Shown: positions 23,059 through 34,245 of the stretch, one piece after another
How the letters are laid out: every line of letters starts with the position of its first letter
Position numbering within the stretch: the stretch's first letter is position 1
Assembly (NCBI GenBank): GCA_016859345.1
Contig: CM029115.1
Span: forward strand, 18,158,501 to 18,222,500
Reading direction: 5' to 3'
Source of the DNA: Istiophorus platypterus
Taxonomy: Eukaryota; Chordata; Actinopteri; Istiophoriformes; Istiophoridae
DNA length: 64,000 bases
The notes under the pieces: model-generated
Databases searched by the model: none
The model's input: only the letters and a program-made list of their open reading frames with translations
Told to the model about the DNA's origin: nothing
Translations under genes and position numbers: made by a program

Positions 23059-23720
23059 CTCTGTGGTGCCTCCTCACTGCCCCAGTCTGCCGAGCAGGAG
23101 TAGAAAGGGATAGTGGTGGTGAAGAAGGACAAGTTCGGGAAGGGGGCAGCAAGAGGAGAATGACAAGAAAGACAGGACACCAGTGACTGGTCAAACTCAG
23201 CAGACAAAAGTAATAATATGGTACAAAAGATCAGAGTAGGGATATCATTTTTATATTCTCCAAATCATTCTAGGACACCTCCCAAACTGTAGAGTGAACA
23301 AGGCAGTGTATCTGAAGTTCCCAAACTGGTGCTCACAGTTTCTATACAAATCTCAGCCCACACATCAATCACAAAGAAACCACACATAGTCACACTGGAA
23401 GTGTGCTTGAATGTTGAAAGCAGCAAATTTCTACAACGTATTACCACATGCATAACAGGGAGAAATACTGAATAATGCAGAAAATTGTTCAGGGGCTTGT
23501 TTGAGTGGGATACATTGATACACTGCCTACATAATAAAAACATCTGCGTTATTTAAGTTCAAATGTACTGTATTTCAAAATTGCCCTAGGCCCCCTGCCT
23601 TAACATTTATCTGTCTGTTTATTGTAGCTGTAAAAAGAGCACCAACAAATACACTTTTCTCTCTGGGTATTTACTGCATTTTATGTAACTGAATAAAATG
23701 TAAGGAATTCTGTCACTTAC

Positions 23721-23900
23721 CCTTTGGTTAAAAAGTTTCCTTCCCTCTGCTCAGTTCTTCTTTCTTGCAACTCCCTGAACAAAAACAAGTCTCCTCCCCC
23801 ACTGCTCCCTCCTTTTATACTCTTCCTGTTGTTTTTCTATCTGGAGGGGGGACAAAGTTCAGTCCCAGCTGTATGCCTATGTTTGCACATTTCTCAAGTT
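23721..23900 (-). promoter_or_regulatory. selenop: selenop promoter and non-coding first exon
   Basis: On the minus strand a TATA box (TATAAAAG, 23819-23812) lies about 90 bases upstream of a strong donor, AAAGG|GTAAGTG at 23721/23720. This fits a short non-coding exon 1 (start near 23790) spliced toward the coding exon that ends at 22856. Just upstream, written on the plus strand, are ACAAAGTTCAG (about 23852), close to an HNF4 DR1 site, and ATGTTTGCAC (about 23879), a forkhead-like site. Mammalian SELENOP is driven by HNF4A and FoxO1, so the arrangement fits. The acceptor joining exon 1 to the coding exon was not pinned down. Confidence 0.65.
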
Positions 23901-26900
23901 TGCAACTTTTTGAAGAAAAATGTTTGGTAGCGAATGGTAAATTGGCAAATGCCATCAGGAGAATGTGTCGAGAAAAATCTGCATCTTTATTATATTATGA
24001 CTGGTTAGAATTTGTTACCCCTGGAGATAGTGCATGTATTTGCATTGTAAAATGAATACTTTATACAGTGTAATGTCTATTATAGGTGTGTATTATGATT
24101 TTCAAAGAACATAGAGGAAAGTTGTGCAATAATGTTGTTTACTTTCTGCGCAGAGAGAGGAGAAGTGAAAAAGGACAGAGGGCGGGACTCTGGCTGATGT
24201 CCAGGGTGTTTCTGCAAGGTTCACACAAACACAGCTGGACAGGATTCATTCAATATGCACAGGGAAGGCCATAAAATATGGAATATAAATAATTAAATAA
24301 GGAGGAATTTAACAGGGGAAAATTAGATGATGAACATTATAAGGCAGAGATTTAGGAGCGATAAAGAACCACAAAAGAAAGTGGCCTCATTTAAAAAGAA
24401 AAAACCTTTAAAATGCCCTTTAAGCCTCAGGCACTTTACCAAATTTTTTTGATTCTTGTTATTACCCCGTATTAGGCATGGAGTCATTTGTTAAGTAAAG
24501 AGGCCAGTAATCTAATCAAACATTTTGAAATCTAAAAAAAAAACAGCCTCAAAGTCCAACCAGGAAGGCAGATTATCTATCTGCAGATGAAGAACATGGC
24601 AGCTCAGAGTGACACCATTTTTAGATTGCTAGGGTCAAAGGCCATTAGGGTTTTAACTAGGCCAGCAAACGTCAGTGACATTGTGGTTTAACAAAAAAAT
24701 TAAAATATCTTTAAACTCACACAGCATCGTGAATATGATATGTTAACTGAAACTATGACAAGCAGCACAGGGGGCTGACACAGTTACAACAACTGCCCAA
24801 TATCAGACAATTAAGTGAGCCAGCAGCTTGTTGGGACACCTGTAGAAGGCTATCAGTAGAATATCAGTAAAATATCAGTAGAAAAACATCTCCAGTACCT
24901 AATGTAGTGGTGGTGAACACTACCACACCAGTGGAAAGCACCCAAAAGGAAGGCTATCCTTGGCATTACCAGTGGTTTAGTGTTTTTTTGTTGCATATGT
25001 ACAGTAAATCTGCAGGAATGGAACCTGACTTTGCCTGACTCTTTCATTCTTAATTGATAGAAGTTGATTTAAAGTATTATTAGCGTATGCTTGAACTTTA
25101 AGAATTACAGGCGCTGTTGTGATTCTGAAGACTTTCTCGCCCATCTGAAGAGTTTCTCAGCACACATCGATAAGATGTTTGGAGGACCCAAGAACTTCCC
25201 ATGTTTGATTTGTGATCTCTCGTATTGTTTCTCCATGACTGGCTAACAAGCTTTTGGCGTTGTGGTCGAATCAACTCAACCTACCTAGACTGTTATACGT
25301 TTGATATAGTTGCAACCACATTTTGCCCAAGTGTAAATAAGAACCACAAATTAGACTGCTGAGTTAAATGGAATTTTATCACAAGGAGCCACTACGGTAA
25401 AAAAATAATGCTCAATACATCATCCGATTCCCAGATTATAATGCCTATAGTCATGGTTCTGCTTTTAAAATGTCAAGCATGACAAGGTCATATTTGTTTG
25501 TAAACAGCTTGTTTATATCTGTTTTAGTTAATATGTCATTAATGTCTCAATAAGTGTATCGGCTACAGAATTGAAACTACACAGACAACTAACCACTGGT
25601 GAAATGTCTGACATATTCAGAAATATGTTCAGACAATGCCACCATGTGGCCAGTTACAAAACTATTTTGTATTTTTTTAGAATAAATTTGCTCCCATCAT
25701 GGCTTCATGGCTTTTCAGGGTGATATGAGCTGCATTCCTGCATCCGTAATGCAAAAAAGTGAAATAATAAGACTGAGGAATCATTTGCTCAATATGTCAG
25801 AAAATAAGGTGACAGCAGCAAATGCAGCAATCAAACATATATGGCAATGTTCTAGTAGGAATTAAGTTAGGATTAAATCTGTACCAGGGCACACACAGCC
25901 GGCAGTGACAACAGGAAATATGCATCGGTGTACAGATAAATGAAGGTATCAGTGTCTATAAACACCAGCTAATCAGTGCAGTGAGATGTGATGACTTTGG
26001 TGTGCTCAGCTGATACAAAAGAGAACGGCATGTGACCTAGAATGTCCTGCCAGGACCAGTTAAATCTATGGCCCAGTGTTACTTATTTACAGCATCTGGC
26101 ATCGTGGCATATGCCCCTTATTAGGTCACACTGACGTGAATGAATTATAGGAATGCTTATCAGTCAGTTTCAAGCCATACCATGTAATTAACATTAAGAG
26201 TTTATACGGATGGTTCTATGGACTTTTTAAACTGTTGTCAGCATATACAATGCCTTATAATGCTTAATGCTTAATTCTTAGAAATTCATACCGGGTTCAG
26301 AGGCTTGGTACAACTACAACTGGGACTGAACACTTACAAAGATTACGCCTCAAACTTAACTCACAGTTTTGAACTTCTATCAGACTGTTTAATTATATCT
26401 CCTACTTACAGAATGATGCACCCTCAATACAGTATATACATTTTTCCATCAAAGCTTTTTTTATGTTAGTGATTTTTTACTTTGTTACCCTGTAATTTTG
26501 TAATTATGCCTCTTCATATTACGGAGGCTAGACTAGATCTCAACTGTGGATGATACTGAATGGGCCAACTCGGCATAGGCCAAGAGGTCAAGGTGACCCT
26601 GAACCAGAGCCTCTGCATGAGGTGACTGTTGCAACAGTTCCTGTTGGAGAGAGACTCAAAGAGAGACTCAAAACAACCACTGAAAGACACAAAACAATCA
26701 TGACAAGATAATGAATGATGACTAAGAGGTAGGAAAAAAAACACAGAGATGGAAAATGAGCAAATAAAGACTTACAGGCAATGTAAACAACATAACAAGC
26801 TAAAAAAGTGATGGAATGACCACAAGAGAAACACCATGCATCCGCTGGGAGAGAGAAAACAAACGGTAACGGGGGTAAAACGCGTTCACATCATTTTTAA

Positions 26901-27000
26901 CAGGCCTGTGCACGATGAGCAAATGCACCACGCTCGGGTTTGTCTTGGTCGGGAGGGAAAAAAAAAACAAACAAACTATCATCGTTAATAACTATAAACG
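23901..27000. other. Intergenic region between selenop and znf131
   Basis: AT-rich DNA without supported exons on either strand. The only items I note are a near-consensus estrogen-response-type palindrome at 26585-26599 and a trinucleotide GAC/GAT run beginning near 27017 at the edge of the znf131 promoter. Confidence 0.6.
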
Positions 27001-27016
27001 AAACAGCTGCAGGTGA

Positions 27017-27320
27017 CGACGACGACGACGACGATGATGATTGATGATGATGACCCCTCCTCTTGATCGATAATCGATCAACAGGACACGTCGACGCGCG
27101 TCACACGCCGCCGTCACTAAGCAACGCTCCTCGGCGTCCTTCGCTTTGCAAGGGCTTCTGGGAATCCGAGTCCAAAGGGTTGAGCGACCGCCCTTTTCTC
27201 TCTTTCTTTCTTTTTTTTTTTTTTTTTGCAGCGACCCGTCTAGAACAGCGCTACATACGTCGAGGGAAATATTATCGCGGGGCAACTTTTCGAGGCGACG
27301 TAGCCAAACTCGAGGTACGT
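27017..27320 (+). promoter_or_regulatory. znf131: znf131 promoter and likely non-coding first exon
   Basis: A CpG-rich stretch in otherwise AT-rich DNA. It starts with a (GAC)n/(GAT)n run (27017-27054), then a perfect 9-base inverted repeat (27063-27081) and CG-rich sequence. A donor-like CTCGAG|GTACGTG at about 27314/27315 suggests a 5' UTR exon that splices to 28606. There is no TATA box, as is usual for broadly expressed zinc-finger genes. The transcription start was not determined. Confidence 0.55.
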
Positions 27321-28620
27321 GCGACGATGGCTTTCAACGTTTACTCCGACGCGGGTTGGTTTAATGAAGGAAATCTGTTTGGGAAAAGTGTATTTTAATG
27401 CGCGGTTTGATGACGTAATGTTGATTGTCAAACGCGAAATGGCGAGCGTGCTAAGAGGCCCGTTACCTCTAACGCTTTGGGGTTACGCTGTATTTATTCC
27501 CCTCATGGTCCAGTGTCGGCTCGGTTTTATAGGTACATCGAAACCTGGTAAGTTGGACTTCGGCTACGTGGATTATCGGTTGCGTGAGGTGGCTTGTTTG
27601 TTTCTGGGAGGTTGTGTGTTTACAAATTAAGCTAACATCGCGCCGGGCTAGCAAAGCTGTTAGTCAAATGAGCTCCATGTGTCGGATCATGTGCTGAATT
27701 ACATTTCCATCTGCTCGTCTGGTGAGTCGGGACCCGGTCTTGAAATTTAGCAGTGCGTTATTTTCTTATTTCTACACATTGGTTTCGAGTTTCTCGCTAG
27801 AGCAACGTTTAAAAAGGTTTTAATAGTGGCCCGGTTCTCATGGGCCCTCGCCTTGACTTCCTAGTTCTGTGCAGTGTTGTTGTCATTTTCGGAGACCCTC
27901 GTATTATTTCACTTATTTTGCACCCTCATTAAATAACTTGAATTAAGTCTCCCTCCGTCGTAAAGATGCTGCTCTGCCATGTGTGCTACAAAACTGCGAA
28001 TTCAGTGAAGCATGATTCAGAATATAAAATGCGTTTGCTTGATATGTAAAGACGTGGTTCTCTTCACATGGTCACTTTTAATACATCACACAGTCATCAC
28101 ATAAAACCACAGTTAGCATTTAACAAAATTTCAAACAGTGAATGCACATTTTGGCAGGTTCTTCCGGTTTATCTGCATCTGCTATTTCAGAGTGAAATGT
28201 TTGACTCTTATCATTCTGAACCACATTAAAGGGTTACCAGCTGTTGGCCAAAAATTGGAGCAAGAGATTAGGGCATGTGATGTATGGTTGTGCAAGTGGA
28301 TGGTGTCATATTGATTAGTATGACATAGAATCAGACTGTTGTGTGCAGGGTAAAGCTTAAAATTTTATCTACTGTCTTGTAAAAAAAAATGTTGATTGTC
28401 TTATTGTTGCCTTGAGTAAATTGTTTTCACTGTTGACTATTCTTAAAAACTATTTTTTTTGTAATAGTTTTTGGAATCCAGGTTAATCAGGTGTTTGAAG
28501 AGTGGTTATTTAAGCATTGTCTGGGTGATAGCAATAATACAATAATAAATAATGATATCAAATAATGTTAAGTATTTTATGTCCCTTTTCCTTTGATCCC
28601 TACAGAGAAGGATCGGGTGA

Positions 28621-31600
28621 ATGATGGCGGCTGAAGTGGAGGGGGTGTTGGATCGAGGCAGTGAGTACCCAGCACATTACAAAGTTATGATGGACAAACT
28701 TAATGAGCAACGACAGCTGGACCAGTTCACAGACATTACTTTAATTGTGGACGGTAAGTAGGCATACATTGTACATCATTTTAATGATGTCTTAATGAAA
28801 TGTCTAGGCAACATTTTTTATTTCCATTTTGTTTCATCTCTTGAAGGGCATCAGTTCAGAGCACATAAAGCAGTGTTGGCAGCATGCAGTCAGTTTTTCC
28901 ACAAGTTCTTCCAGGATTTTAACCAGGAGCCACTGGTGGAGATAGAAGGTATTCGCTTAAATTCTGCCAAATAATCAGATGCCTTCTTAGAGGAAATCTC
29001 ATCCTAATCATCGTAAACATATTGAAGGTCTATTATAAAAAAAAAAAAAAACAACAACAATGTGCTATTAGATATTAGAGCAGTACGTGTTACCAAACAT
29101 TTCTAGTTTAGTCATGATTGTTGAGCTACAAACCGAATATGTTTTATGGTCCATGTATAGCCAAGAATTTGCAGCTAGATATGTTTTCTTGTCTTTGTTA
29201 CATAGAACAGGTTTTACTCACCACTGCTATGTCTTATTCTAACAGGAGTGAGCAACACGGCCTTTAGCCAGCTGATGGAGTTCACATACACAGCCACACT
29301 AGCTGTAGCTGGAGAAGAGGAGGCCTTTGATGTCTGGAAGGCTGCTGAATACCTCCAGATGCAGGAAGCCATTAAGGCGCTAAACAATAAGTGAGACTTA
29401 TTACATAGTTATCTTGTTACCTGTCACTGCTGCAGAAGCTAAATTGTCTCACTCTCAGAGTTTAACTGATATGATTTAAAAATTTGCTGGTGAAGTATCA
29501 TATGAGATGGAAATATCTACGTTCAAGGACTCCACAGTATAAACAGTTTTCTTTTAACAAGAGATAATTTTTTTTCTTATAGAATAAATGAGAATCCCTC
29601 AGTGATGGCAAAGAGCAAAAGTAAAAAGAGGAAGATTGCTGAGACATCTAATGTGATTACAGAGACCCTACCCTCAGTGGAAGGGGAACAGGTCAGTATG
29701 TTTACAATGGAAATTCCTTGCAAAGTGCTGCTGGCTGAAATTTCAGTGACTGACTGCATGCTTTCAATTTTCTCCAGGTGGAGATTGAGGTGATTGGGGA
29801 AGGGGCCATTGAAGTGGAGGAGTCGGGCTTGGAGGAAGTGGTCGATGCAGCAAAGAATGCTCAGGCGGCGTCAGATGACTCTGCTTTGGCTCTTCTTGCT
29901 GACATAACAAGCAAATATCAGCAAGGGGAACCTACGCTACAGGTGGTCAAGAAGGGAGGAATAGAAGAGGTATCGTCACTTTTACATTAAAAGCTGAGTT
30001 TCATGTTCCTCTGGTTCATGAACTGATTGACTGTGGGTTACTGTGGAGTTTTACATGTGAAAGGATTAACGTAAAAGTTTGTTATCCATGTATTTGTGCC
30101 TAGCAGGAGGTCGTGTATCAAGAGGAAACTGTGACTGCCTCCAAGGTGCTGGAGAATGTCGAGATTGTAGAGGTCCAGATTTCCCAAGTGGACAACATGT
30201 TCCGCTGCAACAAGTGTGACCGCACATTCAAGTTGTACTACCACCTCAAGCAGCACCTGAAAACACACCTGGGCTCACTGGAAAAGCCACATGTTTGCAA
30301 CCACTGTGGTAAAGCCTACACGCGGGAGGGCGCCTTGAAGCAGCACATCAGCACGTTTCATTTTGATGCAGAGGAGCTGTCTCGAAACCAGAAACCCCAA
30401 AAGAAAGTGCATGTTTGTGAATACTGCAAGAAGCACTTTGACCACTTTGGGCACTTTAAGGAACACTTGCGGAAGCACACAGGTGAAAATTAAAAAAAAA
30501 AATGGTTGACCAGAGTTAGTTCATGGGAAAAACAAGCAGCCATAATAACCATAATATATCATATTTGAACTGCAGAGCTGATTTTCTGTCTTTTTACGTG
30601 TCTTTTTTTGTGTTCATCTTTAGGTGAAAAACCTTATCAATGCCCAGATTGCCATGAGCGTTTTGCAAGGAACAGCACTCTGAAGTGCCATATAGCAGCC
30701 TGTCAGAATGGGGCTGGAGCCAAGAAAGGACGCAAAAAACTCTATGAGTGCCAGGTACGGTTTGTCCAGAATCAAGGCCATAGAGCGCTCCCCTGCAAGT
30801 GCAGTTTCTACAGTAGAGAAAAAGGAAATGTTTTTTTTTTCCTCATGTAAATGTATTTATCCACTTACTGCAGAAAGATGTAATGCCCAGACATTCTGAT
30901 ACATGCCTCCTTTAGGGTGCAGACTAATGTACTTAAAAATGTTAAAAAATTCATTATTAACACAGTATAATCTGTAACTAGCATCAAAGTTGGAACACAT
31001 TGATTAACATATCTGATTTAACATCAGCCTTTTTTTCCTGATAATTGTCCCACAGTTGGAATGTCTTAGTCCCGAGTTTGTTCCTAATCTAAGTCAATTA
31101 ATATTGACTATCTGCATATATGGGGTTTCAGTAAATTTTCATCCACTACAGGCTAGATATGCCAAACTAGTGAATCCTGTATTTCTGTAAAGAAATAAAG
31201 AAAACAAGAGAAAATATAATCAAGTAAATATAGATTGCATTAAGGCTTTGCATTAATGGTTTCCTATATTATTTTATACATAGAGCACACCAGGTATAAG
31301 TAAGCAAAAGGAATGAAGAAGAGTTGCAAGGATTAGTTTATAATCGATTATTTGAAAGTTGGAAAACTAATCAGCAATTACTTCAATAATTAATTGTTCA
31401 AGTAATTGTTCAGGCAAATAAATAGTTCAAGGCTGTCATATTTTAAGAATTTGTCGTCTTTTTGTGGTTTTACATTAGTAAATTGAAAATTTTCTTGGTT
31501 TTGAACTACTGTTCAAAACAAGACAAATGACCTTGGTCCCCAAGCTATGGTGATAGGCATTTTCCACTGTCTGAAGGTTTATAGCCCCAACGATTAATTG

Positions 31601-32199
31601 AGCGATGCTAACGGCCCTCCCTTTTCTTCTATGACCATGACCTACTGTTTTCTCTACCACCTCCACATCAGGTCTGCAGCAGTGTGTTCAACAGTTGGGA
31701 CCAGTTCAAAGACCATCTTGTGAGCCACACAGGAGTCAAGCCCAACCACTGCACCATGTGTGACATGTGGTTCACCCATCCTAAAGAGCTAAAGGCCCAT
31801 CTCAAAGATGTCCATTCCATCGAGGACAGCAAGTCAGCTGAAGAACTAGTCATTACTGACTCTGCTGCTACTGCCGCCCTCGCCATAGCAACACAGAACA
31901 TAGAAGGAGCTGAAACAGTCCTGTTGGATGATGGGATTCAGGTTGAACACGTCACAGTGGAGCCTGTAGATGTGATGGAGATGGAGGAGACTGCGACAGT
32001 TGTGGTGGAAGAGGGAGGGGTGGCGGAGATGTGTGAGGAGGACATGGAGAGACTGAAACAGGCTGGGGTGCAGATCCAGGTGGTGCATGTGACCACAACT
32101 GAAGTTGATGGGCAGCAGGTGGTGAACTCTCAGGTGGAAGTAGAGATGGAGGGGGAGATGGTGAATGTGGAGGAAGTAGAACAAGCAGTGGTTGTATGA
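28621..32199 (+). CDS. znf131: BTB/C2H2 zinc-finger protein Znf131
   Basis: Nuclear transcription factor of the BTB-zinc finger family (ZBTB35 in the ZBTB scheme). Coding exons: 28621-28753, 28847-28948, 29246-29390, 29583-29691, 29778-29969, 30107-30482, 30624-30754, 31672-32199, joining to 571 residues (the human protein is slightly over 600). The BTB domain fills about residues 20-125 (QFTDITLIVDGHQFRAHKAV, then FTYTATLAV). A basic nuclear-localisation stretch KSKSKKRK lies near 137-144. Six zinc fingers follow from about residue 261: finger 4 (YQCPDC...CHIAAC) ends in Cys rather than His, and finger 5 is split by the last intron. The C-terminal tail is acidic and Val/Glu-rich. ATGATG offers two adjacent starts; the first was used. 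Neighbouring nim1k in the same order as on human 5p12 supports the call. Confidence 0.95.
31300..31440. repeat. Decayed AATTAATCGATTA-type fish MITE
   Basis: Inside the last znf131 intron, phrases such as 'ATAATCGATTATTTG' and 'CTAATCAGCAATTACTTCAA' match the style of a very common fish repeat built on ATTAATCGATTA. Similar phrases recur at 48913-49100 and 51270-51370. The edges are uncertain. Confidence 0.4.
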
Positions 32200-32721
32200 G
32201 GAAAGGACCGTCTTAAATGACCTGCAGGACACTGTCAGTACTGAATAGCTGCATTATCCTGTAGCAGACATTTTAGTTTCCAAGCAGAACACCGCATGTG
32301 GGATACAGCATGTCACCTCAGTATGTCCTGCTGTCTGCCATTACATTGAATGACTCTGTTCCCACCAAAATCACTCTTTGAACTCTGAGAAATGGACAGA
32401 GACGTGTAACTTTCTGCTAATGATGCTGTATTTAAGTTAAAGCTGTTTGCTGCCATCATATCCCATAATGTTGATGACTCTTCAGTGCTTCAAAAATTCA
32501 ATTTGATGTTTTTTTGTGTCCTTATTTTACCTCAGATTTATATTTTCTATTAAATTGGATCACTTGCCAAGACAATTTGACAATGGATGAAATGTTCTTG
32601 TTGCAGCTCATACAAAAGCTGTTGCATAGTGCCGATGTTCCTCAGTGCTCATGCTACAGCTTTGTTCAACCTTATTTTCATATTGAACTTTGATGTTTTT
32701 GTAGGAAAAACTCTGATATGG

Positions 32722-32727
32722 AATAAA
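32722..32727 (+). terminator. znf131: znf131 poly(A) signal
   Basis: AATAAA about 520 bases after the stop codon, the first clear one in this 3' UTR. Confidence 0.5.
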
Positions 32728-32759
32728 TTTGGTTCCCGCAAAGGGCTATCAAGCCTTGC

Positions 32760-33890
32760 ATCTATTTACTGATGATCTTAAAAACAAAAAATTGAGGCAC
32801 AGATGAATCTAAACATGCTGTTTCTATTTTTTGCTTTTTTGTTCGTCAGTTGGTTAAATGAAAAAAGAGGTCCCTATAGTGATGAACCCACAGAGAATTA
32901 TACCCCAAACCCAAATTTTAAGTGACTTCCATCTTATGGTTTTGGTTTCACGGCTACAACTTTACTGTCTTGATTCCATCTCAGATCCACTTTTTGTCAT
33001 CTTCCCAGCACAAAATGGCACATACAAAGTTAGCTACGAGCTGGTGAACACATTGGAGCACTTAGCAGCGAAAGAGCCTCATACTTTGCTTGGGAGCTGT
33101 TGGAAGCCAGAGCAAAGCTGAAGGGAAAACAAATATTGGACTTAGATTCATCAGCTGTCTGGAAACACAACCCAAATAAATGCATAAGGTGCTCAATATC
33201 TGCACATGAACAAGTTTGTCCTTTTGGCTTCATAGGATGACTGTGTCAACATTGTGTTTATAGCCTGTTTCCACTGCTCCCAAGTGGCTAAAAAAAAATC
33301 AATTCATGTCAGACTGAGGTAGCTGGTGTAGTGTAGACTAAATAAATTTTGTAAAGCTAATTTCCCTCCAACCTAATATGAAAATTGCTAGTAATTCGAT
33401 GTTGTTCATCAACTCTATTGGCTGAGGAATCCCAGTGATTAAAACCTCTAAGAACGGTTTTACAACTGGATGTCTGTCGTGGATTAGTCCAGTGAAGTTT
33501 TCTTTGATTCAGCTGTGTACTAGTGACAAATGAGCTGAAGCTATTAGTGACATGGAAGTAATTATATCCCCAGAACCTTACTCATCTCGGCTGTGCCACT
33601 GCCCACGGCGAACGCTTCAAAGTACTGTTTGCCTGTCATGTTACCGCACAGAAAAAGTAGAAAACCAAATCCAAAACCAAACTGTAGCCCACTTCTCTAT
33701 TAGACAGGCCTATCGGCCAGCTTGCTGGTTAACCATGTGTCCCAGTCCACAGAGACATTCGACTGCCGTTCATTTCAGAATTTACAATATGAACTCAGTT
33801 TGATGAGGTATTAGCCCAAGGGACTCTATCTCGACTACAATTGAAGAATCCATCCGGACTATCTCTTTGAAACCTCTGACCCCACCTCGA
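32760..33890. other. Short intergenic stretch between znf131 and nim1k
   Basis: I see no exon, RNA gene or clear repeat here. The open frames are short and lack splice support. Base composition turns CG-rich at the right edge, where the nim1k 5' region begins. Confidence 0.5.
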
Positions 33891-34245
33891 ACCTCTGACC
33901 CCGGACCAGTCAACGTGGTGCGTGGCGCGCACGGGTTCAGGTCGGCCTCCGGACAGCTCCCGTGGTACTGAACCAAACCGATCCCAACGGCGCGACCCCG
34001 TCCTTCCTGCCTCTGGTTGGATGAGGGACGGACGGGTGGGATCTCCGGGCCGACGCCGATTCGCCGCCTCTCCTGCCAGTGAGGCGGATAACGCCCAGCC
34101 CCCGCCTCTCCACGACGGACTTAAGCGGCGGAGCAGCCGCGTCGGAGCCGAGGCGACGAATGTCACCGGCCGCCGGTGGAGGATGATTTCACGGCGGAGT
34201 CGAGTCGTGCGTGTCGCCGCGGGCCCACGGAGACAGCATTCAAAG
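33890..34245 (+). promoter_or_regulatory. nim1k: CpG-rich 5' region and possible first exon of nim1k
   Basis: Dense CpG dinucleotides from about 33890, ending at a donor-like CATTCAA|AGTAAGACC near 34244. The next plus-strand exon that can receive it is the coding exon at 43016. I read this as the nim1k promoter with a non-coding exon 1. The open frames on both strands here are by-products of the high GC content. A second CG-rich patch lies at 34680-34900. Confidence 0.5.
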
